From: a virus
Reading direction: 5' to 3' (one strand)
Length of the DNA: 45,668 bases
IMG/VR virus record: IMGVR_UViG_3300047550_001080
Location: 1-45,668 of that record
In this document: positions 1-7,557 of the stretch, one piece after another
Layout of the letters: each line of letters opens with the position of its first letter
Position numbering within the stretch: the stretch's first letter is position 1
The notes under the pieces: model-generated
The model's input: only the letters and a program-made list of their open reading frames with translations
Database searches by the model: none
What the model was told of the DNA's origin: nothing
Made by a program: the position numbers and the translations under genes

Positions 1-519
1 TACAACACACCCATCTACAACGGTGCTTCTGTTAAACTCGTAGCGGGCGGTACTATTGAATTATCTGGTGCAACAACTACTGGTACTATTATCGGTGTTG
101 CTACTGGTTTCCAATATACAAACTCAGCAGGTCAAACAGTTCAAGCTCAATACTACCCAGGTACTAGCGTTACTAATGCTATTGCTTATGTAGTTGTTGA
201 TCCTTCAGCTGAATTCAAAGTAGCATTAACAGCTTCAGGCGCTCCAACAGTAGTGGTAGGTGCTAACGCAACTATCGTTGGTGCAAACGTTGCTGAAATT
301 CAAAACGGTACAGGTTCTACAACAACTGGCGATTCACAAGCTTCAGTTGTTATTCCAGGAACTGGTACTGGTTCTGCTACTACATTACCATGGAGAGTTG
401 TTGCAGTTGTTCCAGATACAGCATATGTATCAGGCGGTGTAACACTTTACCCAGAAGTACTTGTAAAAGTTAACAACCCACAATTGACTGCCCTAACAGG
501 CACCAATTACACAGCTTAA
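1..519 (+). CDS. Head-associated structural protein (5' partial)
   Basis: The frame is open from base 1 to the TAA at 517-519, so the gene starts left of the window; 172 residues are visible. The protein is rich in Gly, Thr, Val and Ala with alternating hydrophobic residues, as expected of a beta-rich virion protein. It sits 15 bases before the major capsid gene, where tailed phages usually encode a decoration (cement) or scaffold protein. The composition favours decoration over an alpha-helical scaffold. I do not recognise a specific family. Confidence 0.7.
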   Translation, partial: YNTPIYNGASVKLVAGGTIELSGATTTGTIIGVATGFQYTNSAGQTVQAQYYPGTSVTNAIAYVVVDPSAEFKVALTASGAPTVVVGANATIVGANVAEIQNGTGSTTTGDSQASVVIPGTGTGSATTLPWRVVAVVPDTAYVSGGVTLYPEVLVKVNNPQLTALTGTNYTA

Positions 520-534
520 TAAGGAGAAAAGAAC

Positions 535-1443
535 ATGGCTATTTCACGTGCGCAGCTCCTAAAAGAGCTACTACCAGGCCTTAACGCATTATTCGGTTTA
601 GAGTATGCTCGTTATGGTGAAGAACATAAAGAAATTTATGAAACAGAAACTTCAGAACGTAGTTTTGAAGAAGAAACAAAACTTTCAGGTTTCTCAGCAG
701 CACCTGTTAAAAACGAAGGCACAGCCATCGCTTATGACAATGCTCAAGAAGCTTGGACAGCACGATACAATCATGAAACTATCGCTCTTGGCTTCAGCTT
801 AACTGAAGAAGCTATTGAAGATAACTTATATGATTCATTATCTGCTCGTTACACAAAAGCTTTAGCAAGAGCTATGGCTTACACGAAACAAGTTAAAGCA
901 GCAGCTGTTATTAATAACGGCTTCAGTGCTTCATACGCTGGTGGTGACGGCAAAGCTTTATTTGCTACTGACCATCCGCTTGTTTCAGGTGGCACAAACA
1001 GTAACACTCCAGCAACAGCAGCTGACTTGAACGAAACTTCATTGGAAAATGCAGTTATTCAAATCGCAGCTTGGACTGATGAGCGTGGTCTATTAATTGC
1101 AGCTAAACCTAAAAAACTTATCGTTCCACCAGCATTGCAATTCGTTGCAACTCGCTTGTTAGAAACTGAGTTACGTGTTGGTACAGCTGACAATGATATC
1201 AATGCAATTAAGAACAATGGTTCTATCCCAGAAGGTTATACAATTAACCACTTCTTGACAGACACAAACGGTTGGTACTTAACAACTGATGTTCCTAACG
1301 GCATGAAACACTTTGTTAGAACTCCATTACAAAACTCAATGGATGGTGACTTTGACACTGGTAACGTTCGTTATAAATCACGTGAACGTTATTCATTCGG
1401 TTGGTCAGATCCTCTCGGTATGTATGGTTCACCAGGTGCTTAA
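535..1443 (+). CDS. Major capsid protein (Mu gpT-like, HK97 fold)
   Basis: 302 residues, with an AAGGAG ribosome site 8-9 bases before the ATG. The acidic N-terminal helical part (EETKLSGFSAAPVKNEG), the central FATDHPLVSGG stretch and the AAKPKKLIVPPAL segment are typical of Mu gpT-like and related environmental-phage major capsid proteins. It would form the icosahedral shell. No long N-terminal scaffold extension is seen, so any scaffolding protein would be separate. A strong terminator follows directly, as expected for a gene whose mRNA must be abundant. The family call is from memory of conserved motifs. Confidence 0.88.
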   Translation: MAISRAQLLKELLPGLNALFGLEYARYGEEHKEIYETETSERSFEEETKLSGFSAAPVKNEGTAIAYDNAQEAWTARYNHETIALGFSLTEEAIEDNLYDSLSARYTKALARAMAYTKQVKAAAVINNGFSASYAGGDGKALFATDHPLVSGGTNSNTPATAADLNETSLENAVIQIAAWTDERGLLIAAKPKKLIVPPALQFVATRLLETELRVGTADNDINAIKNNGSIPEGYTINHFLTDTNGWYLTTDVPNGMKHFVRTPLQNSMDGDFDTGNVRYKSRERYSFGWSDPLGMYGSPGA

Positions 1444-1461
1444 TTAAGCATTTGATGATTG

Positions 1462-1492
1462 AAAAGGCTCTCTTCGGAGGGCCTTTTTTATT
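1462..1492 (+). terminator. Rho-independent terminator after the capsid gene
   Basis: A 10-bp stem (1463-1472 with 1477-1486) closes a UUCG tetraloop at 1473-1476 through a C-G pair and runs into six Ts. It isolates the capsid transcript from the next gene, which has its own promoter. Confidence 0.92.
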
Positions 1493-1518
1493 ATGTTTAG
1501 AGTGTAAAATACTAGCAC

Positions 1519-1547
1519 TTACATAGTGAAATGTAGTAAAATATACA
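1519..1547 (+). promoter_or_regulatory. Sigma-70-like promoter for the gene at 1634
   Basis: TTACAT (1519-1524) and TATACA (1542-1547) are separated by 17 bases, just after a strong terminator and about 90 bases before the next start codon. TTACAT and AATGTA nearby form an imperfect inverted repeat that could bind a regulator. Transcription would start near 1553, at the beginning of the folded leader. Confidence 0.6.
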
Positions 1548-1550
1548 TAT

Positions 1551-1608
1551 CCAGGCACATCCTGGTTTATTAGACTGTCCTGGCAGACGCATAAAAGACT
1601 AATAAGCC
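1551..1608 (+). ncRNA. Folded 5' leader of the gene at 1634
   Basis: Three helices can be drawn: CCAGG/CCTGG (1551-1555 with 1561-1565); a 7-bp helix TTATTAG/CTAATAA (1567-1573 with 1599-1605); and a small CTG/CAG hairpin inside it (1575-1577 with 1584-1586). A second CCTGG at 1579-1583 could pair with the first CCAGG instead, giving an alternative fold. The Shine-Dalgarno AAGGAA follows at 1621. It could be a regulatory leader or a stability element. No known riboswitch class is recognised. Confidence 0.5.
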
Positions 1609-1633
1609 TAACTTTTTATGAAGGAAAAACATT

Positions 1634-2116
1634 ATGTCAAGAACTACATTCTCAGGTCCAGTCAAATCAGGTACCAATAGATACTCTCCATACAAAAATG
1701 TTGGAACAACAGTATTAACTCAACAAACACCAATCACTTTTGATGCTACATTAGTTCAAAATGCAACATTCTATATTCCAGCAGGATCTAGAATTGTTAA
1801 CATTTTTGTTGATGTTATTACTGCTTATAACTCAGCAACATCAGCTACATTAACAGTTGGTAAAACTTCTGGTGGTACAGAGTATGCTTCAGGTGTAAAT
1901 GCTAAAACATCAGGTCGTACAACACCTACATTTACAACAACTCAATTAACTAATATGCAATCAACTCCAATTGATGTTGCAGCAGCTAATAGCCAACAAG
2001 CTTCATCAGCTATTGTTGTAACAGTAACATCAGTAGGTCAGCCAACAGCAGGCACAGGTTTTGTGACAGTTCAATACGCACAATCTGATGATCGTTCAAC
2101 ATACGACACACAATAA
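1634..2116 (+). CDS. Virion structural protein, conserved in environmental phages
   Basis: 160 residues, start set by AAGGAA at 1621-1626. The N-terminal SRTTFSGPVKSG stretch is one I associate with abundant uncultured podovirus-like phages. The rest is beta-rich (QNATFYIPAGSRIVNIFVDV). It has its own promoter and folded leader directly after the capsid terminator, suggesting high, separately controlled expression, for example as a decoration or minor head protein. Exact role unknown. Confidence 0.65.
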   Translation: MSRTTFSGPVKSGTNRYSPYKNVGTTVLTQQTPITFDATLVQNATFYIPAGSRIVNIFVDVITAYNSATSATLTVGKTSGGTEYASGVNAKTSGRTTPTFTTTQLTNMQSTPIDVAAANSQQASSAIVVTVTSVGQPTAGTGFVTVQYAQSDDRSTYDTQ

Positions 2117-2123
2117 TTAATCT

Positions 2124-2149
2124 AAGGGGGTTAACTCCCCCTTGTTTAT
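2124..2149 (+). terminator. GC-rich hairpin, weak terminator or attenuator
   Basis: AAGGGGG (2124-2130) pairs perfectly with CCCCCTT (2137-2143) around a 6-base loop. The following GTTTATA is a poor U-tract, so partial termination or 3'-end protection of the upstream message is more likely than a full stop. Confidence 0.5.
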
Positions 2150-2167
2150 AACTTAAGGAGATTAATT

Positions 2168-2449
2168 ATGATGCAAACAGATGTAAAGTCAGGCACCGCA
2201 GCAGCGGGCGCAACCACTACCATTTTTAATGGCCCAGCTCGTATTAAAGGTATTTTAATTAACTATACGGCAGCAGCTACATTAACAATCAATGATGGCA
2301 CTGGTGGTACAGCAAAATTCACTTACACAGCTCCAGCAGGCGCAGCAGGTTCAGTATATGTAAAAGTTCCAGGGGAAGGAATTAAATGTGATACAAATAT
2401 ATCTGCAGTTGCAGGTGCTGGTTTAACAGCTCAAGTATTCTACGGATAA
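2168..2449 (+). CDS. Small virion protein
   Basis: 93 residues, preceded by AAGGAG. It is a compact beta-rich protein (TIFNGPARIKGILINYT, then a VYVKVPGEGIKCDTNI segment), with the length and look of small head decoration or fibre-head proteins. It lies between the putative structural protein at 1634 and a small coiled-coil membrane protein. No specific family recognised. Confidence 0.55.
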   Translation: MMQTDVKSGTAAAGATTTIFNGPARIKGILINYTAAATLTINDGTGGTAKFTYTAPAGAAGSVYVKVPGEGIKCDTNISAVAGAGLTAQVFYG

Positions 2450-2452
2450 ATC

Positions 2453-2674
2453 ATGAGTAATGAACGTGAATTAGCAGAACATGGCGTAGAAATTAAACAT
2501 ATTCAATCTGATGTAGATACAATTATGGAAGATATGGAACAATTAAAAAATCGTCTTGATAATATTGAAAAGACTTTAGAAGAAATTAAAGGCGGTTGGA
2601 AAGTGTTTATTGGAATTGCTACCATTCTTTCAGGTATTATTAGTTGGATGGTTACACACTGGTTAGGAAAATAA
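2453..2674 (+). CDS. Coiled-coil plus single-TM protein, XhlA/holin-like
   Basis: 73 residues. Residues about 5-48 form a charged amphipathic coiled coil (IQSDVDTIMEDMEQLKNRL, IEKTLEEI). Residues about 49-70 form one membrane span (VFIGIATILSGIISWMVTHWL) ending in GK. This layout matches the XhlA-type holin/hemolysin group. A three-span holin lies next to the endolysin at 18808, so this may be an accessory lysis protein or an inner-membrane anchor. Family assignment rests on topology only. Confidence 0.55.
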   Translation: MSNERELAEHGVEIKHIQSDVDTIMEDMEQLKNRLDNIEKTLEEIKGGWKVFIGIATILSGIISWMVTHWLGK

Positions 2675-2675
2675 T

Positions 2676-3200
2676 ATGCCAAGTAAATCAAAAGCACAAC
2701 ACAAACTTATGGAAGCAGTAGCTCATAATGCTAAATTTGCTAAGAAGGTGGGTATCCCACAATCCGTTGGTAAAGATTTTGCTGAAGCAGACAAAGGTAA
2801 AAAGTTTGCTAAAGGTGGACTCTATGCAAATATACATGCTAAACAAAAACGTATAGCTGCTGGATCTGGTGAAAAAATGCGTAAGCCTGGATCTAAAGGC
2901 GCACCTTCTAAACAAGACTTTATTGATTCAGCTAAAACAGCTAAGATGAAAAAAGGTGGTGTATCTTTAGCAGTAGGTCGTGGTGAAAAGTTACCAGTAT
3001 CTCAAGGTGCTGGATTAACTGCAAAAGGCCGTGCTAAGTATAACGCTGCTACAGGATCTCATTTAAAGGCACCACAACCACAAGGTGGCGCTCGTAAAAG
3101 GTCTTTCTGTGCAAGAATGTCTGGTATGCCTGGTCCTATGAAAGATGAAAAAGGTAGACCCACTAGAAAAGCAGCTTCTCTCAAACGTTGGAAATGTTAA
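2676..3200 (+). CDS. Lysine-rich phage protein with DUF6321-like C-terminus
   Basis: 174 residues, highly basic. The N-terminus (PSKSKAQHKLMEAVAHN) is a short helical motif common in phage head-region genes. The C-terminal half carries GLTAKGRAKYNAATGSHLK, then SFCARMSGMPGPMKDEKGR and a basic end, which I recall as the DUF6321 signature. The function is unknown; the charge suggests DNA binding inside the capsid. It is the largest of a run of small basic proteins here. Only one base separates it from the previous gene. Confidence 0.6.
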   Translation: MPSKSKAQHKLMEAVAHNAKFAKKVGIPQSVGKDFAEADKGKKFAKGGLYANIHAKQKRIAAGSGEKMRKPGSKGAPSKQDFIDSAKTAKMKKGGVSLAVGRGEKLPVSQGAGLTAKGRAKYNAATGSHLKAPQPQGGARKRSFCARMSGMPGPMKDEKGRPTRKAASLKRWKC

Positions 3201-3215
3201 TTTAAGGAATATATT

Positions 3216-3581
3216 ATGAAAAAGAAATCAGTAAACCCAGCAATGGCTATGATGGCAGCACGTGCAAGACGCATGCCAGCAGCGCCTATGGCAACACCAG
3301 TATCACCTAGCCCAATGCCTACAGGTATGCCTCCAGCTATGCCAGGTATGAAAAAAGGTGGTATGGCTTGTAAAGATGATAAAGCTCAAGATAAAGCTAT
3401 GATCAAAAAAGCTATGAAACAACATGACGCACAAGAGCATAAAGGTGGTAAAGGTACTAAACTATCATTATGTGGTGGCGGTAAAGCTATGAAAAAATAT
3501 GCTTCTGGTGGCAAAGCTTCTCAATTATCTAAAGCTAATGGTATTGCTATTAAAGGTAAAACCAAAGGAAAGATTATTTAA
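3216..3581 (+). CDS. Small basic Met/Lys/Gly-rich protein
   Basis: 121 residues, preceded by AAGGAA. The first third is Met/Ala/Pro-rich (MAMMAARARRMPAAPMA). The rest is Lys/Gly-rich with KKGGMACKDDKAQDKAMIKKA, and the end is NGIAIKGKTKGKII. The ending recurs in the next gene (CAIKGKTKGRMI) and, moved to the N-terminus, in the gene at 7025. Such proteins accompany capsid genes in related uncultured phages. Likely a DNA-binding or head-packaged protein; function unproven. Confidence 0.55.
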   Translation: MKKKSVNPAMAMMAARARRMPAAPMATPVSPSPMPTGMPPAMPGMKKGGMACKDDKAQDKAMIKKAMKQHDAQEHKGGKGTKLSLCGGGKAMKKYASGGKASQLSKANGIAIKGKTKGKII

Positions 3582-3583
3582 TC

Positions 3584-3838
3584 ATGGCTAAACAAATTGT
3601 TAAAGATGAATTTGAAGAAATTAGAAAGGCTCAGAATGAAAAAGATTTTGGAAAAGATTACAAACTACAAGAAGAAGCTTGGGAATATGTTAAAAAAAAT
3701 CCAAGCAAAGCTCCAGCTTTTGACGATTCACAACCCGTTCAAGTAAAACCACCTAAGAAAATGGCTAAAGGTGGATCAGCATCTAAACGTGCAGATGGGT
3801 GTGCTATAAAAGGTAAAACTAAAGGACGCATGATTTAA
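3584..3838 (+). CDS. Small protein with shared GKTKG C-terminus
   Basis: 84 residues. The acidic/basic helical N-terminal part (KDEFEEIRKAQNEKDFGK, EEAWEYVKKNPSKAPAF) differs from its neighbour, but the C-terminus PKKMAKGGSASKRADG followed by CAIKGKTKGRMI matches the end of the gene at 3216. It looks like a different body joined to a shared tail peptide. The stop overlaps the next ATG by one base (TAATG), so translation is probably coupled. Function unknown. Confidence 0.55.
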   Translation: MAKQIVKDEFEEIRKAQNEKDFGKDYKLQEEAWEYVKKNPSKAPAFDDSQPVQVKPPKKMAKGGSASKRADGCAIKGKTKGRMI

Positions 3839-4233
3839 TGCCTTTAGACTATTCCCAGTATGAACCACACTGGGTAAAAGAATTTAGAAGATGTGAACAG
3901 TGGATTGAAGCTGCATTAGAATATTCACATGGCACACATACAATTCAAAATATATTTGAAGATGTTATGTATGGTAGAGTTGAATTTTGGCCTGGCAAAA
4001 AATGTGCTTTAATTAGCCAAGTAGTCCAGTATCCACAAAAGAAAATGATTCATATATTTTTAGCTGGTGGCGATATTAGTGAAATTGAAGAAATGGAACC
4101 ACATATCGTTGAGTGGGCTAAGCAACAAGGATGTTCAGCATTGTCTTTAACAGGAAGACCTGGCTGGACTAAAAGTTTTTTAAAAGATATTGGGTATCAA
4201 AATACTCAAGTACAAATGATTAAGGAGTTTTAA
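3838..4233 (+). CDS. GNAT-fold acetyltransferase-like virion-region protein (copy 1)
   Basis: 131 residues. A tryptophan-bearing N-terminal helix (EQWIEAALEYSHGTHTIQNI) is followed by beta strands (CALISQVVQYPQKKMIHIFL), a helix (EPHIVEWAKQQGC) and the conserved LTGRPGWTKSFLKDIGY end. This pattern fits short GNAT-fold proteins coded among podovirus structural genes, some of which are T7 gp13-like. A homologue lies at 24789 (GRPGW and DGF ending). Whether it retains acetyl-CoA binding is unclear; no clean R/Q-x-x-G-x-G/A loop is visible, so it may be structural. Confidence 0.6.
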   Translation: MPLDYSQYEPHWVKEFRRCEQWIEAALEYSHGTHTIQNIFEDVMYGRVEFWPGKKCALISQVVQYPQKKMIHIFLAGGDISEIEEMEPHIVEWAKQQGCSALSLTGRPGWTKSFLKDIGYQNTQVQMIKEF

Positions 4234-4671
4234 ATGGGTGCATCATCACAAGGCGGTCAAATGAATCCACAAGGCGCTCAAATAAGGCCTCAACAACCTA
4301 TGGGCAGACAACCACAACAAGGTAAAGGTCCAGGTTTGCCTATGCAAAGACAAGATAGAGATCGTCCATTTCAATCTCAACCATATCAACCTATTGGTGT
4401 TAATAATCCTCCATTTAATCCCAACCCAGTGCAACCTACACCAGGTAATATGCCAGTAGGTTTAGGACAAGCTAAGGGTCCAGGTCAATTACCACAAGGT
4501 ATTACACCTCAAATGTTAGATGCATTTAAAATGCAACAGATGCAACAAATGCAAAATGGTAATCCAGTAATGGGAGGCGGACCAATGCAACCACAAGTTA
4601 TGCCTATGAATCCAATGATGCAGCAATTAATGCAAGGACAACAAGTGCCTAGTGGCAAAGGCCCAATGTAA
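4234..4671 (+). CDS. Gln/Pro/Met-rich low-complexity protein
   Basis: 145 residues made almost wholly of Q, P, G, M and N (MQQMQQMQNGNPVMGGGP is typical). The start lies directly after the previous stop, with an AAGGAG site inside that gene. No globular domain is expected. Proteins of this type often accompany internal virion or connector genes in related phages. It overlaps the next gene by one base. Function unknown. Confidence 0.5.
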   Translation: MGASSQGGQMNPQGAQIRPQQPMGRQPQQGKGPGLPMQRQDRDRPFQSQPYQPIGVNNPPFNPNPVQPTPGNMPVGLGQAKGPGQLPQGITPQMLDAFKMQQMQQMQNGNPVMGGGPMQPQVMPMNPMMQQLMQGQQVPSGKGPM

Positions 4672-5471
4672 TGGCGCAAGCTTCTCAATTTGGACAACAA
4701 GGACCTGACCATGGACAATATGGTCAAACACCTATGGCTTCACCTTATGGTATGAATGGTGAAGTTAATGCTAATATGCAGCAAAATGAGAATACTCAAA
4801 ATGCTGGAAGTTATAATACAATGTTGCCGTCTAGTACATTAATTCAAGGACAACCTAAACAATGGTATCCTGGCATGTATCCAAGCACACAGCCACAGTT
4901 TGGTACTAACCCATATTCACCTCAAACATTTAATGTGCAAGGGCATCCTGGTCATAATCCAAGTAGCATTGTAAATGTAGAACCTAATATGGCTAATACA
5001 GCTATGTCTAATCAAGGTCAGTTTGTTAAACAAATGGCTCGTGGTGGAGATTCAAAACCAGCTCCAGTTAATGGTGGATTTACATATATGGATCCAGTAA
5101 AACAATGGGCTGGACCAGTATCTACAAATGTTGTTGACTACCAAAATAAACAACAAAATCCAGCAGAATCCTTTATGGGAATGAAAGGATTAGGCCAGCC
5201 AGATAGAGTTTCACCACCTCAACAAGCTGGTATAAAAGGCCCAGGAATTGCAGGAGTTATGGCTCAAAATAATCCAGCATTTGCTAGATCTATGAGTAAA
5301 GGACTACCAGAACAAGAGGTTGCAAAGCCACAAGAAGTTTTTCAACAGGTATCAAATGCACCACAAGTATATGCGCCTAAATATGCACAATATGCGCCAG
5401 TAAGACCTAATGTAGATGAAAATGGCGTACCACTATTTAATGATGGTGGCTTAGCTTTAATAAGGAGATAA
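4671..5471 (+). CDS. Gln/Asn/Pro-rich virion-region protein
   Basis: 266 residues, starting on the last base of the previous stop (TAATGG). Mostly low-complexity Q/N/P/G sequence with repeated short blocks (PQQAGIKGPGIAGVM, APKYAQYAPVRPN), ending in LFNDGGLALIRR. Composition and context suggest a disordered structural or ejected protein related in style to its upstream neighbour. The next ribosome site (AAGGAG) lies inside the last codons. Confidence 0.5.
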   Translation: MAQASQFGQQGPDHGQYGQTPMASPYGMNGEVNANMQQNENTQNAGSYNTMLPSSTLIQGQPKQWYPGMYPSTQPQFGTNPYSPQTFNVQGHPGHNPSSIVNVEPNMANTAMSNQGQFVKQMARGGDSKPAPVNGGFTYMDPVKQWAGPVSTNVVDYQNKQQNPAESFMGMKGLGQPDRVSPPQQAGIKGPGIAGVMAQNNPAFARSMSKGLPEQEVAKPQEVFQQVSNAPQVYAPKYAQYAPVRPNVDENGVPLFNDGGLALIRR

Positions 5472-5472
5472 T

Positions 5473-5634
5473 ATGAGAGCTTCTCGTGGAATGGGAGATA
5501 TCAAAGCTTCCAAAATGCCTAAAGGTAAAACTAAAGCCCGTAGAGATAATACTGATTTTACTCAGTATGCTAAGGGTGGAAAAGTTGCGTATAACGCAAA
5601 AAACAAGAAAAAATTTGCGAAAGTAGCTAAATAA
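5473..5634 (+). CDS. 53-residue basic protein
   Basis: ATG at 5473 follows AAGGAG at 5462-5467. The product is very basic: it begins MRASRGMGDIKASKMPKGK, contains KGKTKARRDN and YAKGGKVAYNAKNKKKF, and ends in VAK. It fits the family of small Lys/Gly proteins in this block (genes at 3216, 3584 and 7025). Its stop overlaps the next ATG by one base. It may bind DNA or be packaged in the head. Confidence 0.65.
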   Translation: MRASRGMGDIKASKMPKGKTKARRDNTDFTQYAKGGKVAYNAKNKKKFAKVAK

Positions 5635-6575
5635 TGGCACAAACAACAGGCACATCAGTATTTAATTTAAACATGAATGACCTCATTGAAGAGGCATTTG
5701 AGCGTTGTGGTTTAGAGTTAAGATCTGGTTATGACTTTAGAACAGCTAGAAGAAGCCTTAATTTACTTACTGTAGAATGGGCTAATCGTGGTATTAACCT
5801 ATGGACTATTGAAGAAGGTCAAATACCATTAGTGACTGGTCAAATTACATATCCAATTCCAGTAGATACGATTGACTTATTAAGCACAGTTGTAAGAACT
5901 GGATCAGATAATAACCAAATAGATATTAATATTAGCCGTATTTCAGAAGATACCTATTCTACAATACCTAATAAGAACGCTACGGGTCGTCCAATCCAAG
6001 TATGGATCAATAGACAATCTGGTAATAGCTCAACATCTACATCATACTTAGCATCATCTATTAGTGCATCAGATACTACAATCACTATGAGTAGTGTTGC
6101 TGGTTTGGCTGCTACTGGTTATGTTCAATTTGATAATGAAATTATTCTTTATCAAAATGTTGACAATACTACAAATCAATTATTAAATTGTTTCCGTGGT
6201 CAAAATGGCACAACAGCAGCAGCACATATAGCCACGACAAACCCCTATAATTATGCTATAGTACCACTATTACCAAACATTAATGTATGGCCTACACCAA
6301 ATGCTGGTGGTGATTATACATTCGTTTACTGGCGTTTAAGACGTATTCAAGATGCTGGTACTGGTGTAACAGTTAATGATATTCCATTTAGATTCTTACC
6401 ATGTATGGTAGCTGGATTAGCATATTACTTAGCACAAAAAGTGCCAGAAGTAGATCCAAACAGAATGGCTATGTTACAAGCTGATTATGAAAAACAATGG
6501 GATCTAGCATCTCAGGAAGATCGTGAAAAGGCACCAATTAGATTCGTGCCAAGAAACATGTTCTATACAAGGTAA
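5634..6575 (+). CDS. Head-tail connector, P22 gp4-like tail accessory factor
   Basis: 313 residues. The helical N-terminus (NMNDLIEEAFERCGLELRSG, ARRSLNLLTVEWANRGINLW) is the classic start of podovirus gp4-type adaptor proteins that seal the portal. Residues about 140-195 look like an inserted beta-domain (SASDTTITMSSVAGL...ILYQNV). The protein then returns to the core with INVWPTPNAGG and a C-terminal helix ending QEDREKAPIRFVPRNMF. It would attach twelve copies to the portal. Assignment is by motif memory. Confidence 0.75.
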   Translation: MAQTTGTSVFNLNMNDLIEEAFERCGLELRSGYDFRTARRSLNLLTVEWANRGINLWTIEEGQIPLVTGQITYPIPVDTIDLLSTVVRTGSDNNQIDINISRISEDTYSTIPNKNATGRPIQVWINRQSGNSSTSTSYLASSISASDTTITMSSVAGLAATGYVQFDNEIILYQNVDNTTNQLLNCFRGQNGTTAAAHIATTNPYNYAIVPLLPNINVWPTPNAGGDYTFVYWRLRRIQDAGTGVTVNDIPFRFLPCMVAGLAYYLAQKVPEVDPNRMAMLQADYEKQWDLASQEDREKAPIRFVPRNMFYTR

Positions 6576-6578
6576 GAC

Positions 6579-7013
6579 ATGCCTAATAAATATTCATCTG
6601 GTAAATATGCAATTGCCGAATGTGATCGCTGTGGTCAAAGATACAAGCTTAAAGAGCTTAAAAAGATGGTTATTAAGACCAAGCTTTTTAATATTAAAGT
6701 ATGTCCAGAGTGCTGGGATCCAGATCAACCACAATTACATTTAGGTATGTATCCTGTGAATGATCCACAAGCAGTGCGTGAGCCAAGACCAGATGTAAGT
6801 TATGTTGCTGGTGGCACAACTGGATTAATGACGAATCCATATGATCCAAATCCAAATAATGTGGATGATGCTGGATATCCTACTGATGGTAGTAGACAGA
6901 TTCAGTGGGGATGGCAACCAGTTGGTGGTGCAAGTTACTTTGATACACTTTTAACGCCTAATAACTTAACGCCACAAGTTGAAGTAGGCACTGTTACAAT
7001 AGTTACAACTTAA
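6579..7013 (+). CDS. Zinc-ribbon virion-region protein
   Basis: 144 residues. Two CxxC knuckles, C15-x2-C18 and C42-x2-C45, form a probable zinc ribbon (ECDRCGQRYKLKEL, VCPECWDPDQPQ). The remainder is Pro/Asn-rich without obvious domain structure. The gene lies three bases after the connector gene and is often found beside connectors in related phages. It may be a small structural or assembly protein. No catalytic motif is visible. Confidence 0.6.
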   Translation: MPNKYSSGKYAIAECDRCGQRYKLKELKKMVIKTKLFNIKVCPECWDPDQPQLHLGMYPVNDPQAVREPRPDVSYVAGGTTGLMTNPYDPNPNNVDDAGYPTDGSRQIQWGWQPVGGASYFDTLLTPNNLTPQVEVGTVTIVTT

Positions 7014-7024
7014 GGAGAAACAAA

Positions 7025-7219
7025 ATGGCATACAAAAAAGCAGCTGATGGTATTACTAAACAAGGTAAAACTAAAGGCAAAAATTTAGGTGATTCAGGAC
7101 CTACTGTTGGTATTCAATCTGGCAAAGGTTCTAAGGGCGCTTCTACAGTAACTTCATTATCTATGAAGAAACTTGGACGCAATTTAGCAAGAGCAATGAA
7201 TCAGAAAAAAGGTAAATAA
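7025..7219 (+). CDS. Small basic protein with N-terminal GKTKG motif
   Basis: 64 residues after an AAGGAG site. It begins MAYKKAADGITKQGKTKGKN, a variant of the peptide that ends the genes at 3216 and 3584, and finishes with a basic helix (KKLGRNLARAMNQKKGK). Likely nucleic-acid binding by charge. Its position between connector genes suggests a virion role. Confidence 0.55.
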   Translation: MAYKKAADGITKQGKTKGKNLGDSGPTVGIQSGKGSKGASTVTSLSMKKLGRNLARAMNQKKGK

Positions 7220-7221
7220 TT

Positions 7222-7554
7222 ATGACTAAAGAACGCAAAGTTCCAGTGTCACCAGCAGAAGCTTATCCTTTAGGTCACGCTAAAGAGAATAAAGATGCTA
7301 GTGCATATACTGGATTTAAATATCCATCTGGTGGTGGTGATGACATTGGTGTTTACAAACAACCTATGCCTAACCCAAATGGTACAGAACATGAAGCTGT
7401 AGCTTTATCTGGAAATGTTATGGGTAAAATGAACATTTCTGTAGGAGGTATAAGCAAAGGTAATTATGCAGAAGTTAACCCACATGGTGTTAAAGAAATG
7501 CGTGGTTATGGTGCGGCAACTAAAGGCCGTAAAATCAGCGGTAAACAAGGCTAA
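7222..7554 (+). CDS. Conserved small phage protein
   Basis: 110 residues, two bases after the previous stop. Gly/Asn/Lys-rich, ending MRGYGAATKGRKISGKQG; the RGYGAATKG stretch recurs in small structural-region proteins of many uncultured phages as I remember them. No catalytic motif. It lies between the zinc-ribbon protein block and the second adaptor gene. Function unknown. Confidence 0.5.
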   Translation: MTKERKVPVSPAEAYPLGHAKENKDASAYTGFKYPSGGGDDIGVYKQPMPNPNGTEHEAVALSGNVMGKMNISVGGISKGNYAEVNPHGVKEMRGYGAATKGRKISGKQG

Positions 7555-7557
7555 TTA

